NCBI RefSeq assembly: GCF_035987325.1
Contig: NZ_CP108488.1
Span: 186,001 to 250,000 of the forward strand
Direction of reading: 5' to 3'
Length of the DNA stretch: 64,000 nt
From: Streptomyces sp. NBC_01244
GTDB lineage: Bacteria; Actinomycetota; Actinomycetes; Streptomycetales; Streptomycetaceae
Under the pieces are notes generated by a model. It had not been told where the DNA came from, did no database searches, and saw only the letters and a program-made list of their open reading frames with translations. The translations under genes and the position numbers were made by a program. Positions 21,152 through 29,555 of the stretch are shown here, piece by piece. Positions within the stretch are counted from its first letter, which is position 1. Each line of letters starts with the position of its first letter.

Positions 21152-21449
21152 CGGCGCCTGACGGGGATCCTTCTCCTGCGGCTCCGCTCGCGCGTCGACG
21201 ATCCGCTGCCGCAGCACCGGCACGGCGTCTTGCCCCCGCTCGGGAAGGATCGCTCCGGTCGTCATGCCTGTGCCTCCGCGGGGCGATTGGAGACCCTGGT
21301 CAGGCGTCGCTGTCGTTGCGCCGGCCCTCGTGCCAGAGGCCGTGGTGCAGAAGCACCACCGTCACGGCCGGACAGGCCAGTCGGTCCTGGCCGCGCAGGT
21401 TCTGGTAGCGGCCGGTGTCGGACTCGTTGATCCGCCGGAGGTGGCTGCC

Positions 21450-21963
21450 CGGCACGGTGAGCGACGCGGCACTCGCCCACCTTGACGAGCCACCCGCTCT
21501 CGCCCCCGTCGGCATCGGCATGCACGGCCCGGTCGGCCACGTGGACGTGTTCTCCCTGCCCGGATCTCTGGCAGCTCCATCTGTACGACCACCAGGCCGA
21601 TTTGACGGTGGACGGCACGGAGTACGCGATCCGCCCCGGCCAGGTCAGCCTGGTACCGCCCGGCGCCGAGGTCCGCCATCGCTACCGGGGCCGGTCCTCA
21701 CACCCCGACGTCCACCTCCGCCTGGGCTCAGGTGGAACTCCGCGCAGCGTCCCGGTGATCCAGGACTCCGGCGCCGAACTCACGTGCCGACTGCTCAGTT
21801 GCGGCAGGCATTGGCCGCCTGGCCGAGCACCCCGTCTCTGCGTGCCCGCCGTCGCCGCGTCGGTCGGCATTCCCGACCTCCAGGCGTTCAACAAGGCCTG
21901 TCGCCGCGCACTCGGAGCCTCTCCTCGCGACATCCGTGCCGCCCGACCCGTTTCCCCGCACTC
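21450..21963 (+). pseudogene. AraC-family regulator, degenerate
   Basis: Pieces in at least two frames spell an AraC-type regulator. One frame has ALAHLDEPPALAPVGIGMHG and VGHVDVFS. A second has LWQLHLYDHQADLTVDGTEY and AIRPGQVSLVPPGAEVRHRY (cupin sensing domain). The end has VGIPDLQAFNKACRRALGAS, the last HTH helix pair of AraC proteins. The first HTH is deleted and a frameshift lies near 21565. It probably once regulated the adjacent sugar genes. Confidence 0.65.
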
Positions 21964-22112
21964 CCTCGCTCAGTGAGCGGACCGATGCGGGACACCGCTG
22001 CCCGGCCGCCCTGAAGGACCCGCCGCGCGCCTGCTTCCCACCGTCGGCAACCTTTTCGCGTCCTGCGGCGACAAGGCAGTGCACCTCGACTCGGATCTTC
22101 GAACGGACGGAC

Positions 22113-23066
22113 ATGCAGACTGCACGGCAGGCCGCGCGGCAGCGCAGGCGCAGACACAGGCTGATGCTCGGTACAGCGGTGATACTGACCGCCGCGGGCG
22201 TCCTCTTCTGCCTGGTGACGGCCATGCTCCCCGGCCCCAAGGCCAGGGCCGGCGCTGGGGCCGACGTGGCCGCCCCCGCCGCCACCCGTACGGGAGCCAC
22301 GCCCTCGGCCCCGACGAGCCCAGCACCCCCGGCGTCCGGCTCGCCTACCGCGGCGACCCCGAGCGCGACCGCCGCGACAACCACCGCGGCGGCGGCGCCC
22401 CCGCCTGCGGCGAAGAAGACCCCACCGGCGGCATCCACCCCGGCACCGTCGGCAGGACGCATCCGGCCGGATACCATCTACAAGGGCGTCGCCACCGCCT
22501 ACGCCGCCGCCGACGGCAACGGCGCCTGCCTGTTCGGCCCGAGCGACGACCTCATGATCGCGGCGATGAACGCCACCGACTACGAGTCGTCCAGGGCCTG
22601 CGGCGCGTACGTGCGCGTCCGCGCCGCGAACGGCGCCTCGATCACGGTCCGGATCACCAACGTATGCCCGCTCCCCTGCGCGCCCGGACAACTGGACCTC
22701 AGCGAACAGGCCTTCGCGAAACTGGCCGAGCTCAAGGTCGGCCGCATCCCGATCACCTGGAGCCTGGTGAGCCCCCGCACGTCCGACACCCTCTCCCTCC
22801 GGTACAAGACCGGGTCCAGCGCCCACTGGTGCGGCATCCAGGTGATCGACCACCGGAATCCGGTCGCACGGCTGGAGGTACGCACCAGCAAGGGCTGGCG
22901 GAAGCTGCCCCGTACCGACTACAACTACTTCCTCTCCGCCGACGGCGGTGGGTGCGGCGGCGCGATAAGGATCACCGACATCTACGGAGAGCAGTTGACG
23001 GTCGACGGGACCGCGCTGCTGCCGAACGTCGCACAACCGACCAGGGTCCAGTTCGCCGCGCACTGA
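22113..23066 (+). CDS. Secreted bacterial expansin-like protein
   Basis: This 317-residue protein has a basic N-terminus and one membrane or signal segment (residues about 15-38), then a long Ala/Pro/Thr-rich linker (about 45-110) and a folded C-terminal part. That part starts TIYKGVATAYAAADGNGACL, has MIAAMNATDYESSRACGAYV, VRITNVCPLPCAPGQLDLSE and ITWSLVSPRTSDTLSLRYKT, and ends ITDIYGEQLTVDGTALLPNV. This is the double-psi beta-barrel followed by an expansin C-terminal domain, as in B. subtilis EXLX1, with the Asp and Thr of the expansin groove retained. Expansins loosen cellulose-xyloglucan networks without hydrolysis. I chose ATG 22113 because the upstream open frame overlaps the AraC relic; the ribosome site GGACGGAC is weak. 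Confidence 0.88.
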   Translation: MQTARQAARQRRRRHRLMLGTAVILTAAGVLFCLVTAMLPGPKARAGAGADVAAPAATRTGATPSAPTSPAPPASGSPTAATPSATAATTTAAAAPPPAAKKTPPAASTPAPSAGRIRPDTIYKGVATAYAAADGNGACLFGPSDDLMIAAMNATDYESSRACGAYVRVRAANGASITVRITNVCPLPCAPGQLDLSEQAFAKLAELKVGRIPITWSLVSPRTSDTLSLRYKTGSSAHWCGIQVIDHRNPVARLEVRTSKGWRKLPRTDYNYFLSADGGGCGGAIRITDIYGEQLTVDGTALLPNVAQPTRVQFAAH

Positions 23067-23087
23067 GACTCACCGCGGCGGGGGCAG

Positions 23088-23118
23088 AGCCGGGGCACGC
23101 CGCATCGGCGCGCCCCGG
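23088..23118 (+). terminator. Terminator after expansin gene
   Basis: Fourteen-base arms (23088-23101 and 23105-23118) with one mismatch and a CAT loop form a strong GC hairpin 22 bases after the stop. Confidence 0.7.
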
Positions 23119-23148
23119 CCAACCGGGCACTGGTACGCTGCCGCCCGG

Positions 23149-23164
23149 ATGTTAGCGCACACAT
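23149..23164. promoter_or_regulatory. Weaker LacI-type operator copy upstream of sigma factor gene
   Basis: ATGTTAGCGCACACAT agrees with site 2 at 13 of 16 positions and keeps the GTTAGCGC core and the CACA half. It ends 26 bases before the likely sigma factor start. Confidence 0.5.
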
Positions 23165-23189
23165 TTTGCGGAGGGGACGACCAACGGAC

Positions 23190-23723
23190 ATGGTCCTCGA
23201 TGACGCGTCCGCGGAGTTCCACGACTTCTTCGAACGCCACTACGCCGAACTCGCCCGGTTCGCCCGTCTCCTGACGGGCGAGGCGGACGGGGCCGACGAT
23301 CTGGCCGCGGACGCCCTGATCGCGCTGTGGCAGCGCTGGGACCGGCTGCGCCAGGCCGAGTACCCGCTCGCCTACGCCCGTGGCGTAGTCGCCAACCTGG
23401 CACGGTCGCGGATCCGCAGCACGGTGCGCGAGCGCCGCCGGATCGCCCTGTTCTGGTCCCGCGGTGCGGAGCCGTCGCACGGTCCGGACGTGGCCGCCGT
23501 GGTGGACGTGCGGACCGCTCTCGCCCGGTTGCCGTTCCGGAAGCGGTCGTGCGTGGTCCTGCGGCATGCCTTCGACCTGTCGGAGAGGGACACCGCTCTG
23601 GCGCTCGGAATATCGGTCGGTACGGTGAAGAGCCAGACCTCGAAGGGGATGGCCGAGCTGGAACGGATGCTGGGCAGCACAGGAGCAGCCGGGGAACTGT
23701 TGGCGGGGAGGAGGAGCCGTTGA
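23190..23723 (+). CDS. SigE-family ECF RNA polymerase sigma factor
   Basis: The 177-residue protein has the two conserved ECF regions. Region 2 spans about residues 10-75 (FFERHYAELARFARLLTGEA, DDLAADALIALWQRWDRL, YARGVVANLARSRIRS). Region 4 spans about 105-160 (ARLPFRKRSCVVLRHAFDLS, DTALALGISVGTVKSQTSKG). It belongs to the actinobacterial SigE-type family with a short linker. The start is uncertain: ATG 23190 is favoured, but TTG at 23166 is in frame and GGAGGGG lies between them. Its stop overlaps the TTG start of the next gene, so sigma factor and membrane partner are coupled. Targets are unknown; neighbours suggest cell-wall polysaccharide genes. Confidence 0.85.
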   Translation: MVLDDASAEFHDFFERHYAELARFARLLTGEADGADDLAADALIALWQRWDRLRQAEYPLAYARGVVANLARSRIRSTVRERRRIALFWSRGAEPSHGPDVAAVVDVRTALARLPFRKRSCVVLRHAFDLSERDTALALGISVGTVKSQTSKGMAELERMLGSTGAAGELLAGRRSR

Positions 23724-24538
23724 ACGAGGAACTCACCGGGCGGCTGCGCGCGGCCGCCGAGGCCCACCAGCCCGACCGTGCCCGGATCCTGGCACGCGTG
23801 GAACGCGGCATGTCCGGTGCCCCCGTCCGCCACCGCGAGTCTTCGGGCGCGAGGCCCTGGCCCAGGATCGCGCTCGCTTCCCTGGCAGCGGCCGGCACTC
23901 TGGCGGTCGGCGGCTTCGCCGTCGCCGCCATCGTCCAGTCGCCGCCGGCTCGGCCGGATGTCTCGGCCACCCCCGCCGCGCCATCCGCGCCGTCCGTGCC
24001 GTCCGGGACTCCCCGGCCGACACCGCCGACACCATCGGCGCCCGCCACCGGCCGCCCGACCACGCCGGACCGTTCGTCCCCGACGGGCCCCAGCCCTTCG
24101 GCATCAGGCGCCGCGGGCTCGGCCCGGCCGGGCAACGCGCACGTCCAGGACGGGCCTCTGTCGTCGGCCGGCTCCTTGGGCACGAACAGCAACAGCTTCT
24201 GGGCGCAGAGCAACATCACCCTGAAGTCCACCCAACCGCTCACCGCACTCACCGTGGAACTGCGCATCACACAGACCGGCGCGGTGCAGAGCACCGGCAG
24301 CTGGCGGACGCTGCCCGCCGAGGACTTCACCGTCACCGTACAGAACGAGGGCGGAGCAGTGGTCTACCGCTGGATCCTCAAGCCGGGCCGCACGGTACCG
24401 GCCGGACAGCATGTCTTCGCCGGCCAGTACAACCACGCCGCCGGCGCACGCGAGGTCGAGCACGACGGCTACCGCGTCGACGCCCACGGTCCCCGCGGCG
24501 CCCTCTCGGTCTGGGGCGGCTTCACCCCGGCACGATGA
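23720..24538 (+). CDS. Membrane protein with cytoplasmic N-terminus and extracellular domain; candidate anti-sigma sensor
   Basis: This 272-residue protein overlaps the sigma factor gene by four bases and starts at TTG 23720 after GGAGGAGGAG. A cytoplasmic stretch of about 48 residues contains NEELTGRLRAAAEAHQPDRA but no His-x3-Cys-x2-Cys zinc anti-sigma motif. One membrane helix follows (about 49-72), then a Pro/Ser/Thr-rich linker (about 75-130) and a folded extracellular domain (about 135-270). The domain contains SNSFWAQSNITLKSTQPLTA, TVELRITQTGAVQSTGSWRT and LKPGRTVPAGQHVFAGQYNH, which looks like a beta-sandwich resembling carbohydrate-binding modules. The topology resembles RsgI-like anti-sigma polysaccharide sensors of cellulolytic clostridia. 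Anti-sigma function and ligand binding are inference. Confidence 0.7.
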   Translation: MNEELTGRLRAAAEAHQPDRARILARVERGMSGAPVRHRESSGARPWPRIALASLAAAGTLAVGGFAVAAIVQSPPARPDVSATPAAPSAPSVPSGTPRPTPPTPSAPATGRPTTPDRSSPTGPSPSASGAAGSARPGNAHVQDGPLSSAGSLGTNSNSFWAQSNITLKSTQPLTALTVELRITQTGAVQSTGSWRTLPAEDFTVTVQNEGGAVVYRWILKPGRTVPAGQHVFAGQYNHAAGAREVEHDGYRVDAHGPRGALSVWGGFTPAR

Positions 24539-24555
24539 GGCCGTGCCGCTTCGCC

Positions 24556-24598
24556 GGCCCGTGGGTGGACGGCGCGGACCGCCGCCCGCCCACGGGCC
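24556..24598. terminator. Bidirectional terminator between converging genes
   Basis: Arms 24556-24568 and 24586-24598 pair over 13 bases with one G-T. It lies between the stop of the anti-sigma candidate and the stop of the GH74 gene, so it can serve both. Confidence 0.7.
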
Positions 24599-24605
24599 CG
24601 GAGCA

Positions 24606-27254
24606 TCAGGACAGGTCGCCGTACACCACGCCACGGCCGTAGGCGCCCAGGTAGACCCGCCCGTACACGTCGGGGTCGCCGCTGATGACGTTGACGGCGA
24701 TCCCGCCGAACTGGTGCTGGTCGTCGTTGATCCGGACCCAGACCGAGCCGCCGTCGGTTGAACGGAACAGCCCGGTGACGCCCTTCACCTTCCCGCTGAG
24801 GTACAGCGCCTGGTACCGGGCGCCCGGGGCCGGCTTGCCGAAGCCGACGGCGCTCGCCTGCTGCACGCCGCCGGGCTTGCCGAAGCTCGTACCCCCGTTG
24901 GTGGAGTGCAGGAGTCCGTTGCCCCCGCCGGCGATCCACAGATCACCGGCTATGCCCGGAACCGTCTTGAGCTGCCCGCCGCCCAGACCGGTGGCCCGGG
25001 CGGTGAAACGCTTCCCGCCGTCGGTGCTCGCGTACAAGGTGCCGCCGCTGAGGGCGTAGAAGGTGTTCGCCGCCGACCGGTCGGCCACGACGGCCGTGTC
25101 CTTGGGGAGACCGGAGGCCGCCGCCCAGGCCGAGCCACGGTTGGTCGAGTAGAACGGAACCTGGCCGTCGGGGGTCCACACCACTGTGCCGCCGTCCGCC
25201 GAAACTGCCGCGGAACCGCCGCCCGCGTCGCGCACCGGCGCCGTGGCGAACGGCGCCCAGTCGGCTCCGCCGTCGGTCGAATAGGCGCCGTGCTGCTCGC
25301 CACCGAGACCGACTCGCACCATGAACTGCGGCTTCGACTGGGCGAAGTCGATACCCGTGGTGTTGGTGAACAACGGTTCGGAGAGCGCCTTGGCGGGCAC
25401 CTTGGTGAGGTCCTCGTGCCGGAACCCGCTGACATCGCCGAGGGCGCTGATCAGGGGAAGACCGGGAGGCTTGATCAGTCCGAGCGTCGCGGTCTCCTCC
25501 AGGCCCTTGGCCGGGATGGTCCAGTGCGTCGCCCGCCCACTGTCCGCCGCGGTCACGTCGTTGCTGCCCCACATCCCCGATCCGGTGCCGTACAGCACGT
25601 GCCCGGAATCGAAGGGGTCGATGGCCAGGGCGCCCATCCAGTGACCGATGCCGGTGCCCACGTACGGCGCTGCGGAGCTGTCCCGGACCGAGGTCGCGCC
25701 GAGCGCCTTCCAGGAGGCGCCGCCGTCGGCCGACCGGTAGATCTCGTCCGAGGGCCACCAGCGGTCCAGCGTGGTCACCATCACCGTGGACGGGCGCTGC
25801 GGATCGACCGCCAGGCCGGCGAACCCGTAACCGCCACTGGACGGCGAGACGTTCTTCCAGCCCCCGGTGGACGGCGTGTGCTTCCACACCGAACCGGCCG
25901 TCACGCCGTTCGGGCCCGGCGCGTTGGTGTACGTCAGGTACAGCGAGCCGTCGCCGGACAGCACACCGTGCTGCGGCAGCTGCCCCTTCGGCTGGCCGGG
26001 CACGGCCTGCCAGGTGCTTCCACCGTCGGTGGAGCGGTACAGCGAGGTGGTCTTGTCGGCCACCCCGACGTAGATCGTCCGGCTGCCGGACGGACCGAAG
26101 GTCACGAACGAGAGGCCGACGCCGCTGCTCGCACCGTCCTTCACGGGGAAGCTGCCGACCTGGCTCCACGTCACGCCGTAGTCGGTGCTGCGCCAGAGCC
26201 CGTTCTTTCGGGTACCCAGGTAGAGCGTGCCGTGGTCGGACGGGTCCACCACCAGCCGCTCGCCCATGGACCGGCCGTCCTCGTTGCCGCCCAGTTTGAA
26301 CGGCAGGTCGGTGCGCTGGAACGTCCTGCCCTGGTCGGTGGAGCGCAGGATCGCGCCGTTGCCCGCCCAGTCGTTGGTGTAGGTGCCGCTCGCGAGGTAC
26401 AGGCGGTTCGGGTCGACCGGGTCGGTCGCCAGGCTCTCCATCCCCAGCAGGTTCCAGTCGGCTCCGCCGATCCAGTCGGTCAAGGAGGTCCAGCGGGCGG
26501 CGGTAGCGTCCCAGCGGTAGGCGCCGCCGATGTCGGTCCGTGCGTACAGCAGGTCCTTGCGGGCGGGGTTGAAGACCAGCCCGGTGACGAACCCGCCACC
26601 GACGATCTGCGCGTTGTGCCAGGTGTACCTGCCCGAGCCGCCCGCCTTCACCAGCTTCCACCGCTGGTTGGTGCCGCCCTGGTCCGCGTACTGGATGAGC
26701 GGCACGCCGTCGCCGCTGGAGCCGCCCCACACGTCCAGCACCATGCCGCTGCTCCGCGAGACGATCTTCACCGATGCACCGCCGGCCTTCTCGATCTTCC
26801 ACTGCTGCGCGGCGTCGCCGTGGCCGGACTGCTGCTCGATGGCGGCCGCCGGCTGTACGGAGGCACCCCGTACACCGAGGACCTTCTTGCTGCTGCGGTT
26901 CTCCAGCTCGTAGTAGCCGTCCCCCGTCGGCCTCAGCCGCCATTGCTGACTCGCGGCACCGGCCACGCGGCTCTGCTGCCGTGTCCAGGCGCCGTCGGAC
27001 GTGTCGGCGCCGGGCACGTCCAGCACCTTGTCGCTGCGCACGGACACCACCTCGTAATAGGCGTCGGAATCCAACGTCGCGGCCTCCGAGTCGGCCTGCA
27101 CGAACAGCAGGTAGGGGCCGAGCACACCGGGCACGCCCAGCGCCAGGCCCATCGTCGTCCAGCGCCGGCGGTGGCGTCCACGCGTACGTCGCCCGCCACC
27201 GGCCGCGCGCGTGCGCCGACCGCGACCGTGCGCGGTGGGATCCGTCTCGTTCAT
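24606..27254 (-). CDS. Secreted GH74 xyloglucanase with N-terminal CBM13-like module
   Basis: This 882-residue exported enzyme should cleave the beta-1,4-glucan backbone of xyloglucan. A basic leader (GRHRRRWTTMGL) and hydrophobic stretch form the signal peptide. A ricin-type trefoil (about residues 60-205) with repeats such as ASQQWRLRPTGDGYYELENR and GTNQRWKLV follows. The GH74 double seven-bladed propeller begins at IVGGGFVTGLVFNPARKDLL; YARTDIGGAYRWD carries the first catalytic Asp and GALAIDPFDSGHVLYGTG the region of the second. BNR/Asp-box repeats (STDQGRTF, STDYGVTW, STDGGSTW) recur through it. GAGGAG precedes ATG 27254. No LacI-type operator was seen upstream, so the neighbouring sigma factor is a candidate activator. 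Confidence 0.95.
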   Translation of the reverse strand: MNETDPTAHGRGRRTRAAGGGRRTRGRHRRRWTTMGLALGVPGVLGPYLLFVQADSEAATLDSDAYYEVVSVRSDKVLDVPGADTSDGAWTRQQSRVAGAASQQWRLRPTGDGYYELENRSSKKVLGVRGASVQPAAAIEQQSGHGDAAQQWKIEKAGGASVKIVSRSSGMVLDVWGGSSGDGVPLIQYADQGGTNQRWKLVKAGGSGRYTWHNAQIVGGGFVTGLVFNPARKDLLYARTDIGGAYRWDATAARWTSLTDWIGGADWNLLGMESLATDPVDPNRLYLASGTYTNDWAGNGAILRSTDQGRTFQRTDLPFKLGGNEDGRSMGERLVVDPSDHGTLYLGTRKNGLWRSTDYGVTWSQVGSFPVKDGASSGVGLSFVTFGPSGSRTIYVGVADKTTSLYRSTDGGSTWQAVPGQPKGQLPQHGVLSGDGSLYLTYTNAPGPNGVTAGSVWKHTPSTGGWKNVSPSSGGYGFAGLAVDPQRPSTVMVTTLDRWWPSDEIYRSADGGASWKALGATSVRDSSAAPYVGTGIGHWMGALAIDPFDSGHVLYGTGSGMWGSNDVTAADSGRATHWTIPAKGLEETATLGLIKPPGLPLISALGDVSGFRHEDLTKVPAKALSEPLFTNTTGIDFAQSKPQFMVRVGLGGEQHGAYSTDGGADWAPFATAPVRDAGGGSAAVSADGGTVVWTPDGQVPFYSTNRGSAWAAASGLPKDTAVVADRSAANTFYALSGGTLYASTDGGKRFTARATGLGGGQLKTVPGIAGDLWIAGGGNGLLHSTNGGTSFGKPGGVQQASAVGFGKPAPGARYQALYLSGKVKGVTGLFRSTDGGSVWVRINDDQHQFGGIAVNVISGDPDVYGRVYLGAYGRGVVYGDLS

Positions 27255-27297
27255 GGGGGGCTCCTCGCTCCGAGCCTGCCTCGCACACCGGTTCTGG

Positions 27298-27876
27298 TCA
27301 GCGGTGCGCAGCAGCATGCGGCGGTGTGATCAGACGATCCGTGGGTGTGATCGTCTTCGGGTCGCCCGTCAGTCGCCGCAGCTCCGCAAAAGGTTGCCGC
27401 CCGCCGAACGACGGCAGGCCAGGTCGATCTTCCGCAGGGCTGGCAGCAGTGGCGTTCGGCCGTACCGCGGAGGTATTGCCGAGGTTGGCGGCGTCCTGGA
27501 GGTAGAGAGTTGAGGTGCGGGCGGTGTCGGCGGCCGCGACGTTGACGGTGCGGACGTTGCGGCAGGCGTTACGGTGTGCGGCCTCGGTGACGCTGGTGTG
27601 GAAGGCGGGGGATGCCTCGATGGCGACGACCCGGCCGTACGCTCCGACCTGGCGGGAAGCCAGGAGCGTGTAGTGGCCGGTGTGGGCGCCGACGTCGATG
27701 AACACATCGCCGGGGGCGAGCCGGTCGCGGATCCGGGCGGTGAGGTCGGCTGCCACACGCCGTGGAGGTAGAGCGCTGCGCGGGTGGTGGGCCAGCTCCC
27801 CGTCGAGGTACCGGATCAGGGCCGGCCACGCCACGTCCTGGCCGCAAGTAGCGACGGCGGCTTCAACACCGCGCAT
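27298..27876 (-). pseudogene. FkbM-family methyltransferase, truncated
   Basis: The N-terminal half reads as a SAM-dependent FkbM methyltransferase: YLDGELAHHPRSALPPRRVA, then motif I in GDVFIDVGAHTGHYTLLASR, acidic VVAIEASPAFHTSVTEAAHR and RTVNVAAADTARTSTLYLQD. After about position 27440 similarity stops and the frame runs into unrelated sequence. The C-terminal half of the domain is absent. ATG 27876 is a plausible original start. Confidence 0.65.
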
Positions 27877-28240
27877 TGTTGACTGCCCACAACGTACCGC
27901 CCGCCTGCGCGACAGACCGCAAGCCGGCCGCAGCCTCGCGCGAGAGCCACCCAGCGCCGTCCGTGACAGCCGGAGAGTCCAAGACGTGGCGCCTCGCCGT
28001 GGCGTCGCCCTGCTGGACGACACCCCGAGCTTCCGATTCAGAAATCTAACTACTCGTCAGTAAGGTCAGCAAAGGGTCAGCACTCGTCCGGCCAGACCTG
28101 ACCACACCCTGCTCCACGTGGGACGCGACGCCAAGATCAAGAACCCTGTCCGGAGGCCGTGGCGGCGTTCACCAGGCCACGGGGACCGGAACGAAATGAC
28201 AGTCCCCGTCCGATCCACTCCCGGACAGCGTCAGCGCAGG
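27877..28240. other. Non-coding stretch with relics
   Basis: I found no gene in these 364 bases. Base composition is less GC-rich around 28020-28090, where GGTCAGCA occurs twice in quick succession; the same octamer recurs at 28469 just before the integrase relic. Confidence 0.5.
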
Positions 28241-28403
28241 TCAACACACTCTTCCCGTAGGCTTCAGGCGAGTTGGGGGCAGCTCCGGCGCCGGAATCGG
28301 AGGGCCGTCGTAGCCCTTCACCTCGCCGTAGCGGGTGCCGTTCATCCACTCTTCGCGGAAGCCCGCGATATCCTCCTGGGACCGTCCGATCCAGTTCCAG
28401 GAC
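28241..28403 (-). pseudogene. Pirin-family protein, C-terminal relic
   Basis: The leftward frame ends at 28241 and codes MSWNWIGRSQEDIAGFREEW followed by GEVKGYDGPPIPAPELPPTR and LKP. This is the conserved C-terminal end of bacterial pirins (W-N-F-V-x-R-x-x-E-E-I, then IPAPxLPxxRLKPR). The cupin core of the protein is missing. Confidence 0.65.
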
Positions 28404-28468
28404 ATCACACGAGATATCCGTCTTCGTGCAGGTCAGGAACGCATTAGACCCTCCAGCGTCAGCAATAG

Positions 28469-28717
28469 GTCAGCATTGACGCCGGACGGATCCGCGACGC
28501 CTACCGCCTCGGCATCTACGCCGAGAACCCCGTCCTGGGCGTCAAACCCCCTCAGTACGACCCGGAACGCGCGGTCACCCCTTCCCCCACCCAACTCCGC
28601 GACATCCGCACCTCCGGCGACGACCGCTTCCTCCTGATCGCCGACCTCATGAGCGGCTGCGGCATGCGCAACGGCGAGGCGGTGCGTCCGCGCAGCGGAC
28701 GGTTCAGGCGGTTCTGA
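28469..28717 (+). pseudogene. Tyrosine integrase relic
   Basis: An 82-codon open stretch without a start codon encodes IRDAYRLGIYAENPVLGVKP, then RAVTPSPTQLRDIRTSGDDR and FLLIADLMSGCGMRNGEA. This is the junction of the SAM-like core-binding and catalytic domains of actinobacterial tyrosine recombinases, including the region leading to the first catalytic Arg. It breaks off at about 28682 and overlaps the end of the DeoR gene. It marks an old integrated element. Confidence 0.65.
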
Positions 28718-29465
28718 CGATGATGCCGGCGTCTTCGAGTGCGGTCACCTCGGCGGCGCGTGCGGTGGTGTCGGTGACGAGGGTGTGCAGGAGCGTTGGA
28801 GGTCCGACGTGGGCGAAGGCGGTGCGGCCGAGCTTGCCGCCGTCCGCGGCGACGATGGTGCGGCGGGCTACGGCGATGCTCGCCTTCTTCACCGCGGCGT
28901 CGTCGAGGTCGTAGGCGGTCAGGCCGTCGGTCGCACTCAGTCCGCAGCAGCCGATGACGGCGGTGTCGAAGCGCAGGGCTGCCAGGGAGGCGAGGGTGAG
29001 GGGCCCGGTGAGGGCCCCCTCGGCGGCGCGGGGCTGACCGCCGGGAAGCACCAGCGTGGCCGGGCCGGGGGGCTCGCTGAGCAGATGGATGGCCTGCAGG
29101 GACAAGGCCATCACGGTGACGGGGCGCTCGCGCAGGAGCCGGGCGACCTCCAGGCAGGTGGTGCCGCTGTCCAGTACGACGCTCTCGCCGTCGGCGATGA
29201 GCGCGGAGACCTCGGCCGCGATCCGGCGCTTGGCGTCGACGGCCTCGTGGGCGCGCAGCGCGAAGGGCGGCTCCTCGCCCCTGAGCAGCAGGGTGCGCGC
29301 CCCGCCGCGGACGCGTTCGAGGACGCCCTGTGCGGCCAGGGTGTCCAGGTCGCGCCGGATGGTCATTTCCGAGGCCCCGGTCAGCTCCGCGAGTTCTTGG
29401 ACGGTGGCGCCGCCGGAGGCGCTGACGGTCTTCGCGATCAGCCCGTGCCGGTCTGTGTTGCTCAT
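28704..29465 (-). CDS. DeoR-family transcriptional regulator
   Basis: This 253-residue regulator has an N-terminal DeoR helix-turn-helix (about residues 6-60, VQELAELTGASEMTIRRDLD, then RVRGGARTLL) and a C-terminal sugar-phosphate sensor domain with VVLDSGTTCLEVARLL, VIGCCGLSATDGLTAYDLDD and VKKASIAVARRTIVAADGGK. The sensor shows the D-x-G-T-T phosphate loop of the family. The start at 29465 gives the usual N-terminus; an in-frame ATG at 29519 adds 18 residues. No clear ribosome site was seen. It is divergent from the MFS gene, with an inverted repeat between them, and probably represses that transporter operon. Confidence 0.88.
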   Translation of the reverse strand: MSNTDRHGLIAKTVSASGGATVQELAELTGASEMTIRRDLDTLAAQGVLERVRGGARTLLLRGEEPPFALRAHEAVDAKRRIAAEVSALIADGESVVLDSGTTCLEVARLLRERPVTVMALSLQAIHLLSEPPGPATLVLPGGQPRAAEGALTGPLTLASLAALRFDTAVIGCCGLSATDGLTAYDLDDAAVKKASIAVARRTIVAADGGKLGRTAFAHVGPPTLLHTLVTDTTARAAEVTALEDAGIIVRTA

Positions 29466-29521
29466 GCGGCGATTGAACACCACCGAGAACTGAACATGCA
29501 AGATGTTCGAGAACGGCATTT

Positions 29522-29542
29522 ACGAACATGATAAATGTTCGT
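29522..29542. promoter_or_regulatory. Perfect inverted repeat, likely DeoR operator
   Basis: ACGAACAT and ATGTTCGT (29522-29529, 29535-29542) are perfect complements around GATAA. The site lies between the DeoR gene and the MFS start and would block the promoter of the latter. A further ATGTTCGAGAA half-site copy lies about 20 bases to the left. Confidence 0.7.
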
Positions 29543-29555
29543 TATGGTGGATGTC

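Noticed and set aside
21002..21265. Minus-strand open frame after the ChvE-type operon
   Set aside because: Overlaps the terminator hairpin and the permease end; no domain recognised.
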